Assembly (NCBI RefSeq): GCF_002870125.1
Contig: NZ_PNEO01000001.1
Span: 372,001 to 436,000, forward strand
Length of the DNA: 64,000 nucleotides
DNA from: Burkholderia sp. WAC0059
GTDB taxonomy: Bacteria > Pseudomonadota > Gammaproteobacteria > Burkholderiales > Burkholderiaceae
Direction of reading: 5' to 3'
Positions 33,237-45,256 of this stretch are shown piece by piece. Position numbers and translations under genes: made by a program. The notes beneath the pieces were generated by a model, which was not told the DNA's origin, did not search any database, and saw nothing but the letters and a program-made list of their open reading frames with translations. The first letter of the stretch is position 1. Every line of letters starts with the position of its first letter.

Positions 33237-36143
33237 ATGGCGAGTAACAACGTAGCCCAGTTTGCCGCGGAACTGAAAATGCCTGCAGGCGTACTGCTCG
33301 AGCAGTTGCAGGCGGCGGGCGTCCAGAAAGCAAGCGAGGACGATGCCCTGTCGGAGAGCGACAAGGCGCGCCTGCTCGATCACTTGCGCAAGTCGCATGG
33401 TTCGAACGACGGTGATAAACGCAAGATCACGCTGACGCGCAAACACACGTCGGAAATCAAGCAGTCCGACGGGACGGGCAAGGCTCGCACCATTCAGGTC
33501 GAGGTACGCAAGAAGCGCACGTTCGTGCGTCGCGACGAATCGGCCGAGCAGGCCGAGGCATCGGATCAGGCGGCCCCTGCGGTCGACGAGGTGGAACTGC
33601 AGCGTCGCGAAGAGGAAGCGCGCCGCGAGGCCGAGCTCCTCGAGCGCCAGGCGCAGGAGCTGAAAGAACGCCAGGAGCGCCTCGAGCGCGAAGAGGCCGA
33701 GCGCCGCGCCCGCGAGGAAGCGGCCGAGGCCGAGCGCCGCCGTGCGGAAGATGAGGCGGCGAAGAAGCGCGCGGCCGCCGAAGCCGCGGCGCGCGAGCTG
33801 GCCGCCCAGGCGGTCGGGGCCGAGCGCGATACCGACGCCGAGCAGCGCGCCGCCGCCGAGCGCGCCGCCCAGCGCGAAGCCGCGAAGAAAGCCGAAGACG
33901 CGGCGCGCGAAGAAGCCGAACGTGCGCGCGCCGAGCAGGAAGAGATTTCGCGCCGCCGGGCGGCCGCCGAAGCCGAGGCCCGCGCGATTCGCGAAATGAT
34001 GAACACGCCGCGCAAGGCGGCGGTGCCCGCGAAGGCGCCGGAACCGGCGAAGCCCGCGGCCGAGCAGGCGGCGAAGCCGGCCGAGGCCAAGGGCACGCTG
34101 CACAAGCCGGCGCGTCCGGCCGGCGAGGCCGGCGCGCGTCCGGCCGTGAAGAAGGTGGTCGCGGCGCCGGCCAGCGTCGCACCGGCGTCGACGACGACGG
34201 GCGACCGTGGCCGGGGCAAGCCGGGTACCGGCAAGAGCGGCTGGCAGGACGACGCCGCGAAGCGTCGCGGCATCAAGACCCGCGGCGATTCGAGCGGCGG
34301 CGTCGATCGCGGCTGGCGCGGCGGCCCGAAGGGGCGCGGCAAGCATCAGGACATCGGCTCCTCATTCCAGGCGCCGAGCGAGCCGATCGTGCGCGAAGTG
34401 CACGTGCCGGAAACCATCACGGTGGCCGATCTCGCGCACAAGATGGCCGTGAAGGCTTCGGAAGCCATCAAGGTGATGATGAAGCTCGGTCAGATGGTGA
34501 CGATCAACCAGATGCTGGACCAGGAAACGGCGATGATCATCGTCGAGGAACTGGGCCACCACGCGGTCGCGGCCAAGCTCGATGACCCGGAAGCGCTGCT
34601 GATCGAAGGCCAGGTCTCGACCGATGCCGAAGCGTTGCCGCGTCCGCCGGTCGTCACGGTGATGGGCCACGTCGACCACGGCAAGACCTCGCTGCTCGAC
34701 TACATCCGCCGCGCCAAGGTGGCGGCCGGCGAGGCGGGCGGCATTACGCAGCACATCGGCGCTTACCACGTCGAGACGCCGCGCGGCGTGATCACGTTCC
34801 TCGACACGCCGGGCCACGAGGCGTTCACGGCGATGCGCGCGCGCGGCGCGAAGGCGACCGACATCGTGATTCTGGTGGTCGCGGCCGACGACGGCGTGAT
34901 GCCGCAGACGAAGGAAGCGATCGCGCACGCGAAAGCGGGCGGCGTGCCGCTCGTCGTGGCGATCAACAAGATCGACAAGCCCGAAGCGAACCCGGATCGC
35001 GTCAAGCAGGAGCTCGTCGCGGAAGGCGTCGTGCCCGAAGAGTACGGCGGCGATTCGCCGTTCGTGCCGGTGTCGGCCAAGACCGGCACGGGCATCGACG
35101 AACTGCTCGAAAACGTGCTGCTGCAGGCCGAGGTGCTGGAGCTGAAGGCGCCCGTCGCGGCGCCGGCCAAGGGCCTCGTGATCGAAGCGAAGCTCGACAA
35201 GGGCAAGGGTCCGGTCGCGACCGTGCTCGTGCAGTCGGGCACGCTCAATCGCGGCGACGTCGTGCTGGCGGGCAGCGCCTATGGCCGGGTGCGCGCGATG
35301 CTCGACGAGACGGGCAAGGCGACGAAGGAAGCCGGTCCGTCGATTCCGGTCGAGATCCAGGGCCTTTCCGAGGTGCCGGCCGCGGGCGAGGAAGTCATCG
35401 TGCTGCCGGACGAGCGCAAGGCGCGCGAAATCGCGCTTTTCCGCCAGGGCAAGTTCCGCGACGTGAAGCTCGCGAAGCAGCAGGCCGCGAAGCTCGAAAG
35501 CATGCTCGAGCAGATGGGCGAAGGCGAAGTGCAGAACCTGCCGCTCATCGTCAAGGCCGACGTGCAGGGCTCGCAGGAAGCGCTCGTGCATGCGCTGCTC
35601 AAGCTGTCGACCGACGAGGTGCGCGTGCAGATCGTGCACGGCGCGGTGGGCGGCATCAGCGAGAACGACGTCAACCTGGCGACGGCCTCGAAGGCGGTCA
35701 TCATCGGCTTCAACACGCGGGCCGACGCGCAGGCGCGCAAGCTCGCCGAGACGAACGGCGTCGACATTCGCTACTACAACATCATCTACGACGCAGTGGA
35801 CGAGGTGAAGGCGGCGATGTCGGGCATGCTCGCGCCGGAGAAGCGCGAGATCGTGACCGGCATGGTCGAGGTGCGCCAGGTCTTCAAGGTGCCGAAGGTC
35901 GGTGCGGTGGCGGGCTGTATGGTCACGGACGGCATCGTCAAGCGTACGTCGTCGGTGCGCGTGCTGCGCAACAACGTGGTCATCCACACCGGCGAGCTCG
36001 ATTCGCTCAAGCGCTTCAAGGACGACGTGAAGGAAGTGAAGCAGGGCTTCGAGTGCGGGATGTCGATCAAGAACTTCAACGACGTCGTCGAAGGCGATCA
36101 GTTCGAGGTGTTCGAGATCACCGAAGTCGCGCGTACGCTGTAA
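33237..36143 (+). CDS. infB: translation initiation factor IF-2
   Basis: This 968-residue GTPase brings fMet-tRNA to the 30S subunit and promotes subunit joining. It has an IF2_N helix-turn domain at 1-55 ([19 protein letters not shown]), then a long Glu/Arg/Ala coiled-coil region (about 115-260), a Lys/Pro/Ala linker and a second IF2_N-like domain (about 385-440). The G domain starts with G1 GHVDHGKT at 477-484, followed by [22 protein letters not shown] and SAKTGTG. The C-terminal IF2 domains follow to the end ([12 protein letters not shown]). The size fits Burkholderiales. Internal starts that yield shorter IF2 forms are possible but I cannot assign them. Confidence 0.97.
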   Translation: MASNNVAQFAAELKMPAGVLLEQLQAAGVQKASEDDALSESDKARLLDHLRKSHGSNDGDKRKITLTRKHTSEIKQSDGTGKARTIQVEVRKKRTFVRRDESAEQAEASDQAAPAVDEVELQRREEEARREAELLERQAQELKERQERLEREEAERRAREEAAEAERRRAEDEAAKKRAAAEAAARELAAQAVGAERDTDAEQRAAAERAAQREAAKKAEDAAREEAERARAEQEEISRRRAAAEAEARAIREMMNTPRKAAVPAKAPEPAKPAAEQAAKPAEAKGTLHKPARPAGEAGARPAVKKVVAAPASVAPASTTTGDRGRGKPGTGKSGWQDDAAKRRGIKTRGDSSGGVDRGWRGGPKGRGKHQDIGSSFQAPSEPIVREVHVPETITVADLAHKMAVKASEAIKVMMKLGQMVTINQMLDQETAMIIVEELGHHAVAAKLDDPEALLIEGQVSTDAEALPRPPVVTVMGHVDHGKTSLLDYIRRAKVAAGEAGGITQHIGAYHVETPRGVITFLDTPGHEAFTAMRARGAKATDIVILVVAADDGVMPQTKEAIAHAKAGGVPLVVAINKIDKPEANPDRVKQELVAEGVVPEEYGGDSPFVPVSAKTGTGIDELLENVLLQAEVLELKAPVAAPAKGLVIEAKLDKGKGPVATVLVQSGTLNRGDVVLAGSAYGRVRAMLDETGKATKEAGPSIPVEIQGLSEVPAAGEEVIVLPDERKAREIALFRQGKFRDVKLAKQQAAKLESMLEQMGEGEVQNLPLIVKADVQGSQEALVHALLKLSTDEVRVQIVHGAVGGISENDVNLATASKAVIIGFNTRADAQARKLAETNGVDIRYYNIIYDAVDEVKAAMSGMLAPEKREIVTGMVEVRQVFKVPKVGAVAGCMVTDGIVKRTSSVRVLRNNVVIHTGELDSLKRFKDDVKEVKQGFECGMSIKNFNDVVEGDQFEVFEITEVARTL

Positions 36144-36286
36144 TCGCGAGAGCGCTGCGCAATGCGGGCGGAGCGGGCGCTGGCCGGCTCCGCCCGCTGT
36201 TTTTCAGGCCGGGGCGCCGCGCGCAAGTGGCGCGGCATCCGGCCGATTCTTCCGATGCGCCGATGAACGGCGATGGACGACCCATC

Positions 36287-36655
36287 ATGACGAAAAGACG
36301 TGCTTCTCCGAATCGCAACGTGCAGATCGCGGACCAGATCCAGCGCGATCTGTCCGAGCTCGTGGCGCGCGAGGTCAAGGATCCGCGGATCGGCCTCGTC
36401 ACGATCCAGAGCGTCGAGCTGACACCCGACTACGCGCACGCGAAGGTGTACTTCACGACGCTGACGGGCGACCCCCAGCAGACCCTGGAGGCGTTGAACC
36501 ATGCGGCCGGGCATCTGCACAACCTGCTTTTCAAGCGGCTGCACATCCACACCGTGCCGGCGCTGCATTTCCACTACGACAAGACGATCGAGAAGGGCAT
36601 CGAGATGTCGCGCCTGATCGACGAGGCGAACGCGACGCGCGCGAAAGACGACTGA
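36287..36655 (+). CDS. rbfA: 30S ribosome-binding factor A
   Basis: This 122-residue KH-type protein assists late 30S maturation around the 5' helix of 16S rRNA. The RbfA signature is strong: [47 protein letters not shown] and [21 protein letters not shown] use the ATG at 36287, which gives the normal family N-terminus; upstream in-frame starts add non-homologous residues. It lies 143 bases after infB and 33 before truB in the conserved operon. Nothing unusual is seen. Confidence 0.95.
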   Translation: MTKRRASPNRNVQIADQIQRDLSELVAREVKDPRIGLVTIQSVELTPDYAHAKVYFTTLTGDPQQTLEALNHAAGHLHNLLFKRLHIHTVPALHFHYDKTIEKGIEMSRLIDEANATRAKDD

Positions 36656-36688
36656 GTTTCGTGCGCCCGCGCGGCGCGCTCCGACATC

Positions 36689-37651
36689 ATGACTGTTCCC
36701 CCCCAACCCGCGCGTCCGCGCGTGCCGCGTCGCCTGCTCGACGGCGTGCTGCTGCTCGACAAGCCCGTCGGGCTTTCGAGCAACGATGCGCTGATTCGCG
36801 CAAAGCGGCTCTATCGCGCGAGCAAGGCCGGCCATACGGGTACGCTCGATCCGCTCGCCTCGGGCCTGTTGCCGCTCTGTTTCGGCGAGGCCACGAAATT
36901 TTCCCAGGATCTGCTCGACGCAGACAAAACCTACGAGGCCACGATGCATCTCGGCGTGCGTACCGCGACCGGCGACGCCGAGGGCGAGGCGATCGCGACG
37001 CGCGAGGTGCATTGCGACGAAGCCGCCGTGCGGGCTGCGCTGGCGTTGTTTCGCGGCGACATCGTCCAGGTGCCCCCGATGTATTCGGCGCTCAAGCGCG
37101 ACGGCAAGCCGCTCTACGAATATGCGCGGGCGGGACTGGTGGTCGAACGCGAAGGACGCGCCGTCACGATCCATGCACTCGATCTGCTGGCCTGTGCATT
37201 GCCCGACGTGACGTTTCGCGTGACGTGCAGCAAGGGAACCTACATTCGCACGCTGGCCGAGGACATCGGCGAGGCGCTAGGCTGCGGTGCGCATCTCGTG
37301 GCGCTGCGGCGCACCGGGGTCGGGGCGCTGACGCTGGAGCACGCCGTGACGCTCGACCGGCTTTCCGATGCCGACGAGCGCACGCTCGACGACTGGCTGC
37401 GGCCCGTCGATGCGCTGCTTTCGACGTTTCCCGCCGTGCGGCTCGACGCCGACGCGGCGCGCCGGTTCATGCACGGCCAGCGGCTGAGGCTCGACGAACT
37501 GGCCGGTGCCGTGCCGGCCTGGCCGGGGGCGGACGAAACGCGCGTGCGTGTCTACGGCGACGACGAGCGGCTGCTCGGCGTGGCGAGAGCGGCGAACGGC
37601 GTGCTGGCGCCCGAGCGTCTCGTCGTGACCGGCGAGAAGAAGCCGGCGTAA
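36689..37651 (+). CDS. truB: tRNA pseudouridine-55 synthase
   Basis: This 320-residue enzyme makes pseudouridine 55 in the T-loop of tRNAs. The catalytic Asp54 is in SKAGHTGTLDPLASGLLPLC. Other landmarks are LLDKPVGLSSNDAL, PPMYSALKRDGKPLYEYAR and VTCSKGTYIRTLAEDIGEAL. The C-terminal domain (about 245-320) includes MHGQRLRLDEL and RVYGDDERLLGVAR. It is the last gene of the rimP-nusA-infB-rbfA-truB operon and converges with the efflux operon, with a shared hairpin between. Confidence 0.96.
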   Translation: MTVPPQPARPRVPRRLLDGVLLLDKPVGLSSNDALIRAKRLYRASKAGHTGTLDPLASGLLPLCFGEATKFSQDLLDADKTYEATMHLGVRTATGDAEGEAIATREVHCDEAAVRAALALFRGDIVQVPPMYSALKRDGKPLYEYARAGLVVEREGRAVTIHALDLLACALPDVTFRVTCSKGTYIRTLAEDIGEALGCGAHLVALRRTGVGALTLEHAVTLDRLSDADERTLDDWLRPVDALLSTFPAVRLDADAARRFMHGQRLRLDELAGAVPAWPGADETRVRVYGDDERLLGVARAANGVLAPERLVVTGEKKPA

Positions 37652-37662
37652 CGCGCGGCAGC

Positions 37663-37691
37663 AAAAGGACCGGCTCGCGAAGAGCCGGTCC
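37663..37691. terminator. hairpin between truB and the efflux operon
   Basis: GGACCGGCTC (37667-37676) and GAGCCGGTCC (37682-37691) form a perfect 10-bp stem with a 5-base loop. The - strand side continues TTTTGC, so it works best for the efflux operon, and it may also stop truB transcripts. Confidence 0.7.
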
Positions 37692-37712
37692 GCCGTCCGA
37701 CGATTCCGGGGT

Positions 37713-39272
37713 TCAGTGCGCCGCCGAGGCCGCCGCGCCGGCATCGGCGACGGTGCGCTCCGGGCGCGTGATCCAGATCAGCCCGATCAGCAGCACGAAG
37801 ATGCCGGCCGAAATGTAGAAGAGATCGTTCACGCCGAGCTGGGCGGCCTGCTGCGTCACCATCTCGTTGAAGAGGCCGTGCGCCTGTGCCTGGTCGATGC
37901 CCGTCACGGCCTGCATCTGCTGGATCGACTGGGTGAACGTCGGGTTGTAGATTGACCCCTGCTCGTTGAGCTGGGCGTGATGGAAGATCGTGCGGTGGTC
38001 CCATGCCGTCTCGAAGATCGACGTCCCGATCCCCCCGCACATGATCCGCACGAAATTCGACAGGCCCGATGCGGCCGGAATGCGATGGCCCGGCAGGCCC
38101 GAAAGCGTGATCGAGACGAGCGGAATGAACAGGCCGGCCATGCCGATGCCCTGGATCAGCGTCGGCACGAGCAGCGAGTCGATATCGACGCCCGTCGTGT
38201 AGCGCGAGCGCATCCAGAAGCACAGCGCGAAAACGAGAAACGCGGTCGTCGCGATGTAGCGCGGGTCGGTGCGCGGCAACAGGCGCCCCGTGAGCGGCGA
38301 GAGCAGCACGGCGAACAGGCCGACCGGCGCCATCACGAGGCCGGCCTCGGTCGCCGTGTAGCCGATGTCGGTTTGCAGCCAGAGCGGCAGCAGCACGAGA
38401 TTGCCGAAGTACAGCCCGTAGCCGACCGCCAGCGCGACCGTACCGCCCGTGAAGTTGCGCCGGCTGAACAGCGACAGGTCGACGACGGGATGCTCGGCCG
38501 TCAGCTCCCAGACGACGAAGAAGGCGAACGCGATCACGGCCGTGAGCGCGAGCACGACGATCGTCGTGGACGAGAACCAGTCGAGATCCTTGCCCTTGTC
38601 GAGCATGACCTGCAGCGAGCCGACCCACGTGATGAGGAGCGCGAGGCCGACGCCATCGATCGGCGCCTTGCGTATCGCCGAGTCGCGGGTGCGGAAGATC
38701 ACCCACGTCGCCGCGGCGGCGGCGATGCCGACGGGAATGTTGACGTAGAAGATCCAGGGCCACGAGATGTTGTCGGAGATCCAGCCGCCGAGAATCGGCC
38801 CGGCGACGGGCGCGATCAGCGTGGTCATCGACCACATCGAGAGCGCGATCGGCGCTTTCGATCGCGGATAGCTCGCGAGCAGCAGCGTCTGCGAGAGCGG
38901 GATCATCGGTCCGGCCACGGCACCCTGGATCACGCGCGAGGCGAGCAGGATCGGCAGCGACGGGGAGAGCCCGCACATCCACGACGAGATCACGAACAGC
39001 ACGATCGACGCCATGAAGAGGCGCACCTGACCGATGCGCTCGGAGAGCCAGCCCGTGAGCGGCACGGCGATCGCGTTGGCGACCGCGAACGAGGTGATGA
39101 CCCACGTGCCCTGGTCGGAGGACACGCCGAGGTCGCCCGAGATGGACGGGATCGACACGTTCGCGATCGACGTGTCGAGCACGTTCATGAACACCGCGAG
39201 CGACACCGCGATGGTGCCGATCACGAGCTTCGCGCCAGAGAGCGGCGGGTGGACAGCTTGTGGCTGGGACAT
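37713..39272 (-). CDS. emrB: DHA2 family drug:H+ antiporter (EmrB-like)
   Basis: This 519-residue inner-membrane protein has about 14 predicted helices. DHA2 marks include LAVFMNVLDTSIANVSIPSI in helix 1, WVITSFAVANAIAVPLTGWL, RLFMASIVLFVISSWMCGL, and motif C-like GPILGGWISDNISWPWIFY. It forms a tripartite pump with the membrane-fusion protein and NodT-type outer-membrane factor encoded just upstream. Order and strand indicate one operon under the MarR regulator. The exported compounds are unknown; hydrophobic uncouplers and antibiotics are typical of EmrAB. A terminator follows the gene. Confidence 0.93.
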   Translation of the reverse strand: MSQPQAVHPPLSGAKLVIGTIAVSLAVFMNVLDTSIANVSIPSISGDLGVSSDQGTWVITSFAVANAIAVPLTGWLSERIGQVRLFMASIVLFVISSWMCGLSPSLPILLASRVIQGAVAGPMIPLSQTLLLASYPRSKAPIALSMWSMTTLIAPVAGPILGGWISDNISWPWIFYVNIPVGIAAAAATWVIFRTRDSAIRKAPIDGVGLALLITWVGSLQVMLDKGKDLDWFSSTTIVVLALTAVIAFAFFVVWELTAEHPVVDLSLFSRRNFTGGTVALAVGYGLYFGNLVLLPLWLQTDIGYTATEAGLVMAPVGLFAVLLSPLTGRLLPRTDPRYIATTAFLVFALCFWMRSRYTTGVDIDSLLVPTLIQGIGMAGLFIPLVSITLSGLPGHRIPAASGLSNFVRIMCGGIGTSIFETAWDHRTIFHHAQLNEQGSIYNPTFTQSIQQMQAVTGIDQAQAHGLFNEMVTQQAAQLGVNDLFYISAGIFVLLIGLIWITRPERTVADAGAAASAAH

Positions 39273-39303
39273 AGAAAAGCGTGCGGTTCCTGGGCCTTGC
39301 GGA

Positions 39304-40524
39304 TTACATCAGGGGCGAGGCCGGCTTCGCCGCATGCGGGTCCGACGGGGCATTCGCGTTCGGGCCGGCGTTGGCGGCGATGATGCGGGCGATTTCGGCG
39401 TCGGCTTCGTCGCCGTACTTCGCGAACACGTTGGTCTGGTAGACCGTGTTCAGCGCGTCGCCGAGCTGGTTGCCGCTGTCGTTCTTGATGTCGACGTCCA
39501 CCTGCATCGACAGGCCGATGCGCAGCGGATGCTTCTGGAGCTCGGCCGGATCGAGCGAGACGCGCACGGGCAGGCGCTGGACCACCTTGATCCAGTTGCC
39601 CGTCGCGTTCTGCGCGGGCAGCAGCGAGAACGCCGAGCCCGTGCCGGCCGAGAAGCCGACCACCTTGCCGTGATAGACGACCGACGAGCCGTAGACGTCG
39701 GCGGTCATCTCGACCGGCTGGCCGATACGTACGTGATCGAGCTGGACTTCCTTGAAGTTCGCGTCGACCCAGATCTCGTTCAGCGGCACCACCGACATGA
39801 GCGGCGTGCCCGGCGACACGCGCTGGCCGACCTGCACCGAGCGCTTCGCGACGTATCCGTCGACGGGCGCCGGCAGCACGTTGCGGGCGTTGGTGAGATA
39901 GGCGTCGCGCACGCGGGTGGCCGCGGCGAGCACGTTCGGCTGCGTCGCGATGGTCGTGTTCGCGGTCAGCGCGCGATTGGCGGCGAGCTGCTGCTGCGCG
40001 GCGGCGAGCGAAGCGGCGGCGGCCCGCACGGCGTCGCGCGCGTGGGAGATTTCCTCCTGCGAAACGGCGCCCGTCTGCGCGACGATGAGGCGGCGGCGCA
40101 GGTCGTCCTGCGCGCGGGACAGGTCGGACTGGCGCAGCGTGACCTGCGCTTCGTACTGGCTGTCGTCGGCGAAGAGGCCGCGTACCTGGCGCACGGTCTG
40201 CGCGAGGTTGGCCTCGGCCTGCTGCAGCGCGATGCGCGAGTCGGCCGGATCGAGTTCGACGAGCGGCTGGCCGACCTTGACGACCTGCGTGTCGTCGGCG
40301 TTCACGGCGATGACGGTGCCCGTCACCTGCGGGGTGATCTGCACGACGTTGCCGTTCACGTAGGCGTCGTCGGTGCTTTCGGTGAAGCGTGCAACGAAGT
40401 AGTAGTACAGGCCGTAGGCGATCGCGGCAATCGCGATCACGAGGATGAGCAGCGTCATCATGCGCTTGCGCTTGCCATTGTTCGCATTGGCATTTGCATT
40501 GGCCGGCTGCTGGGGGGTGCTCAT
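39304..40524 (-). CDS. emrA: membrane-fusion protein of the efflux pump (EmrA/HlyD-like)
   Basis: This 406-residue periplasmic adaptor is anchored by one N-terminal helix (about 18-40: RMMTLLILVIAIAAIAYGLYYYF). Domains follow the EmrA pattern: half-lipoyl (STDDAYVNGNVVQITPQVTG), a long alpha-hairpin (about 95-215), the second half-lipoyl (VLPAPVDGYVAKRSVQVGQR) and beta-barrel (IWVDANFKEVQLDHVRIGQP). It joins the inner-membrane EmrB-like antiporter to the outer-membrane factor. The gap to emrB is 31 bases and to the outer-membrane factor gene 67 bases, consistent with one transcript. The Asn/Ala-rich N-terminus is repetitive but otherwise ordinary. Confidence 0.94.
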   Translation of the reverse strand: MSTPQQPANANANANNGKRKRMMTLLILVIAIAAIAYGLYYYFVARFTESTDDAYVNGNVVQITPQVTGTVIAVNADDTQVVKVGQPLVELDPADSRIALQQAEANLAQTVRQVRGLFADDSQYEAQVTLRQSDLSRAQDDLRRRLIVAQTGAVSQEEISHARDAVRAAAASLAAAQQQLAANRALTANTTIATQPNVLAAATRVRDAYLTNARNVLPAPVDGYVAKRSVQVGQRVSPGTPLMSVVPLNEIWVDANFKEVQLDHVRIGQPVEMTADVYGSSVVYHGKVVGFSAGTGSAFSLLPAQNATGNWIKVVQRLPVRVSLDPAELQKHPLRIGLSMQVDVDIKNDSGNQLGDALNTVYQTNVFAKYGDEADAEIARIIAANAGPNANAPSDPHAAKPASPLM

Positions 40525-40591
40525 GGAAATGATCTCCGGGTTCTTTCGGGCGTGTTCGTCTGTTCGGTCTTTCGGTTCCGGGGCGAGGCGC

Positions 40592-42112
40592 TCAGTTCGA
40601 CGTCTGCACCGGCGTCACGATGCCGCCGGCGTGGTCCGAGCCGATTTCGGCCGGGGCAGCGAGGCCGGTCTGCGTGGCGTCGAAGCCGCCGCCGAGCGAG
40701 CGGATGAGCGCCATCTGCATGTCGCGGCGCTGCATCCTCAGGTTGGTGACGCTCTGCTCGGCGGCGAGCCGGTTCTGGTCGGCGACCAGCACCTGCAACT
40801 GCTCGGAGAGCCCCGCGCGATAGCGGATCACGGCGAGCTGCCAGGCGTTGGTCGAGGCGTCGAGCGCGTGCTGGGCGTCCACGAGCTGGCGATCCGTCGA
40901 ACGGATCGCCGACACCTCGGTGGCGATGTCGTTGAATGCGCCGATGAGCGTCTGGTTGTAGTCGGCCACGTCGAGGTCGAAGTCGGCATAGCGGCTCTTC
41001 AACTGGGCGCGCAGCGCGCCCGCGTCGAAGATCGGCAGGTGCACGGCCGGCCCGATGTCCGTCTGGCGGGCCGCGCTCGTCAGGAAGCTGCCCCAGCCGA
41101 GGGCGTCGAAGCCGAACCCGGCGGCGAGGTTCACGTCCGGATAGAACTCGGCCTTGGCCTCCTTCACGCCGTGCATCGCGGCTTCGACCTGCCAGCGCGC
41201 GGCCACGATGTCGGGGCGGCGCGCGACGAGATCGGCGGGCAGGTTGTCGGGCAGCGCGATCTGCGCGACGGGGTCGAGCACCGGATTCGCGATCTGCAGC
41301 CCGCGGTCCGGGCCCTTGCCGAGCAGCGCGCCGAGCTGGTAGCGCACGGACTCGATCTGGCCGTCTATCTGGCCCAGGTTAGCCTGGCTCGTCGCGATGT
41401 TGCCGTTGGCGGTCTGCTGCTCGACGCTGCTGTCGAGGCCGGCCAGCACGCGGCCGTTGGTGATCGAGCCGATCGTCCTGCGGTTGTCGATCTCGTGCAC
41501 GGCGATGTCGCGCAGCGCGTAGAGCTGCGCGAGCTGGTTGTAGGTGCGTGCGATCGTCGAGGCGAGCGTGAGGCGGGCCTGCTGCATGTCGGCCTCCGCG
41601 GCCCGCTCCTGAGAGACGGCCTCGTGCAGGCGCTGACGGTTCTTGCCCCACAGGTCGAGGTCCCACGATGCGTTCGCGAGCACGTTGTTCTCGCTATACC
41701 AGGTGCCCCCGTAGGGCGGCGGATAGATCGAGTGGGCCGAGTAGATCTCGCGGGTCCAGGAGTAGCTGCCGTTGACCTTCGGCAGGAGCGCCGAGCGCGA
41801 GGTCTCGATGTACGCCGACGCGCGGGCGATGCGCGCCTGAGCCTCGGCGATCGACGGGTTGTTCGCGAGCGCTTCGTCGATCAGCTTCGGCAGTTGCGGG
41901 TCGCCGAACTGGTTCGCCCAGTCGAGCGTCGGCCATTGGCCGCCCTGCGCCGGAATGCTGCGCGAGGTTTCGAGTTGCGTGGGCGGGGTGAGGGTCTTGT
42001 TGCTGCCGATGCCGAAATAGTTCGCGCATCCGGACAGGGCGAGCGCCGCGACCGCGGCGGCCACGGCTGCCCGGCCGGGGCGCGCCGGCGCAAACGTAAA
42101 AAGGGAATGCAT
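40592..42112 (-). CDS. outer-membrane efflux lipoprotein (NodT/OprM family)
   Basis: This 506-residue TolC-like channel completes the tripartite pump. The signal peptide ends at lipobox ALSGC (Cys29), so it is lipid-anchored. Two outer-membrane efflux repeats are seen: WANQFGDPQLPKLIDEALAN with PSIAEAQARIARA in the first half, and RRPDIVAARWQVEAAMHGVK with VNLAAGFGFDALGW in the second. I use the ATG at 42112; the in-frame ATG at 42202 adds residues ahead of the signal peptide. It lies between marR and emrA on the - strand. The substrate is set by the inner pump. Confidence 0.93.
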   Translation of the reverse strand: MHSLFTFAPARPGRAAVAAAVAALALSGCANYFGIGSNKTLTPPTQLETSRSIPAQGGQWPTLDWANQFGDPQLPKLIDEALANNPSIAEAQARIARASAYIETSRSALLPKVNGSYSWTREIYSAHSIYPPPYGGTWYSENNVLANASWDLDLWGKNRQRLHEAVSQERAAEADMQQARLTLASTIARTYNQLAQLYALRDIAVHEIDNRRTIGSITNGRVLAGLDSSVEQQTANGNIATSQANLGQIDGQIESVRYQLGALLGKGPDRGLQIANPVLDPVAQIALPDNLPADLVARRPDIVAARWQVEAAMHGVKEAKAEFYPDVNLAAGFGFDALGWGSFLTSAARQTDIGPAVHLPIFDAGALRAQLKSRYADFDLDVADYNQTLIGAFNDIATEVSAIRSTDRQLVDAQHALDASTNAWQLAVIRYRAGLSEQLQVLVADQNRLAAEQSVTNLRMQRRDMQMALIRSLGGGFDATQTGLAAPAEIGSDHAGGIVTPVQTSN

Positions 42113-42198
42113 GGCTCGTCTTGCTGTCTCTGGAATGAAGGTGATACTGGACGATGCAGCTATCGGTTGGTGTGATGTTTTCAAAACTGGTTGCCGGG

Positions 42199-42684
42199 TC
42201 ATGAATTATTGCCGGATGCGTCGCAGCTATTCGCCAGGATCCGCCGCAGCATGCTTTTCAGAAAACCGACCTCCTCGGGCGTCAGGTTGCCGGTCAGCTT
42301 GCTGTTCACGCTGGAGAAGATCGCGGGCAGCCGCACGGCGATCGCTTCGCCTTCGGGCGTCAGCGCAAGCCGCACGGCGCGCCGGTCCTCGGAGCTGCGC
42401 ACGCGCCGCAGCAGGCCGCGCATCTCGAGCCGGTCGACGAGGCGCGTGACGGCGCTCGCGTCGATGCCGTACTCGCGCGCCAGCTCCGCCGCGAGCAGGC
42501 ATTTGCCGCTCGCCACCATGAACAGCACGCTCGCCTGCTGGGACGTGATGCCGAGTTCCGCGAGCGTGCGCTGCGTGACCATGTTCGAGAGGGCCGATTT
42601 CACCCGGGACAACAGATAGCCGACGCTTTCGCCGAGATCATAGTCGCGAATTTCGGCAGGGAGCGTGGAGGTCGGGTCCGTCAT
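42199..42684 (-). CDS. MarR family repressor of the efflux operon
   Basis: This 161-residue winged-helix regulator has a recognition region in LAELGITSQQASVLFMVASG, LAAELAREYGIDASAVTRLV and DRLEMRGLLRRVRSSEDRR, ending in the usual wing RRAVRLALTPEGEA. The gene is first in the - strand operon with the three pump genes. This is the EmrR/MarR plan in which small lipophilic compounds release repression. The start ATG at 42684 follows a promoter with TTGCCG and TATAAT. Its leader contains a short palindrome that could be the operator. An upstream in-frame start at 42846 lies beyond that promoter and is rejected. Confidence 0.93.
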   Translation of the reverse strand: MTDPTSTLPAEIRDYDLGESVGYLLSRVKSALSNMVTQRTLAELGITSQQASVLFMVASGKCLLAAELAREYGIDASAVTRLVDRLEMRGLLRRVRSSEDRRAVRLALTPEGEAIAVRLPAIFSSVNSKLTGNLTPEEVGFLKSMLRRILANSCDASGNNS

Positions 42685-42720
42685 GATTTTGATGCGACTG
42701 CAATGATTGACCAGGCACGC

Positions 42721-42749
42721 ATTATAGGGAGGCCCATCTTGCGCGGCAA
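42721..42749 (-). promoter_or_regulatory. sigma-70 promoter of the marR-efflux operon
   Basis: On the - strand, TTGCCG (42749-42744) and TATAAT (42726-42721) are 17 bases apart. The start would fall near 42714, just before the palindrome CAATGATTG at 42701-42709, a candidate MarR operator. Confidence 0.75.
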
Positions 42750-42890
42750 GAATATTCTCGCGATCGGTAAGGGTGTCTGCCGGAATGCGGCGGAATCGGC
42801 GCCGGGCGTGCCCCAAGGCGGGGCGCGCGGCGGGGATGTCCGGCATGCCCGCAACGGATACGTGTCCGACGAGGGATTTTCACCGGGCCA

Positions 42891-42899
42891 TGCTACAAT
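42891..42899 (+). promoter_or_regulatory. extended -10 promoter of typA
   Basis: TGC followed by TACAAT is an extended -10 element. No clear -35 is found. It lies about 140 bases before the typA ATG. Confidence 0.5.
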
Positions 42900-43036
42900 T
42901 TCAGGTTCTCAAGCGTGTACCGCACAATCGGTCCGCGCCCGGGCTTCGCGTCCGCTCCGCAGAAGGTGAGCGGGCGACGGGGCGCGGGCAGGGCGGATCG
43001 AGCGCCGGCTTGCGCCATCAACGTTTCCAGGTCCCT

Positions 43037-44860
<1,824 letters not shown>

Positions 44861-45256
44861 ACGGGAAACGGCGCTTTACCTTGCGCGGCAAGGCCGGTGT
44901 AAGGTGTGGCCGGCTGTCCGGTCAGCGATGGGGAGCGACGACGGGCAGTGAAATAGTCAGCGAAATAAAAAGCCGCCTTCGGGCGGCTTTTTTGCATTTG
45001 AACGAATATAAGCGGACCGGGCCGAGCAGTTTTGATCACACAGTGTTGCGGACACGGTAAAAGCCTGTTGTGGCGGGCCTTTGCGGGTGGTGACGCAACT
45101 ATTGGAAGCCGTACTTCTGTGCTATTCTCCGCGGATGCAAGTTTTAGGTCCTTCCCAGCAGACTTGATTCGCGCAATCCGCTAAACGGTCAGGCCGTGTC
45201 GCGGAAGGTTGAGTAACCCGCTATTTCTCGAGAAACTCGAAGAAAGGTGAGCGTAA
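44861..45256 (+). other. intergenic region typA-sucA
   Basis: Of 396 bases, the first part carries the typA terminator (44972-44993). The second part carries a candidate sucA promoter with extended -10 TGC-TATTCT (45120-45128) and TTGGAA at 45102-45107, spaced 15 bases, which is short. A purine-rich AGAAAGGTGAG precedes the sucA ATG. No gene is seen. Confidence 0.6.
44972..44993 (+). terminator. intrinsic terminator of typA
   Basis: GCCGCC-TTCG-GGCGGC, a stable UUCG-capped stem, is followed by six T and preceded by an A-run, so it can act in both directions. Confidence 0.9.

Larger units (their letters stand above)
42685..43036. other. divergent promoter region between marR and typA
   Basis: The 352 bases hold the marR promoter (42721-42749, - strand), the palindrome CAATGATTG (42701-42709), and an extended -10 element TGCTACAAT (42891-42899) for typA. 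An open frame upstream of TypA here is not family sequence. No RNA gene is seen. Confidence 0.65.

Noticed and set aside
35279..35987. Long antisense frames within infB
   Set aside because: Shadows of IF-2 coding sequence; no start signals or motifs.
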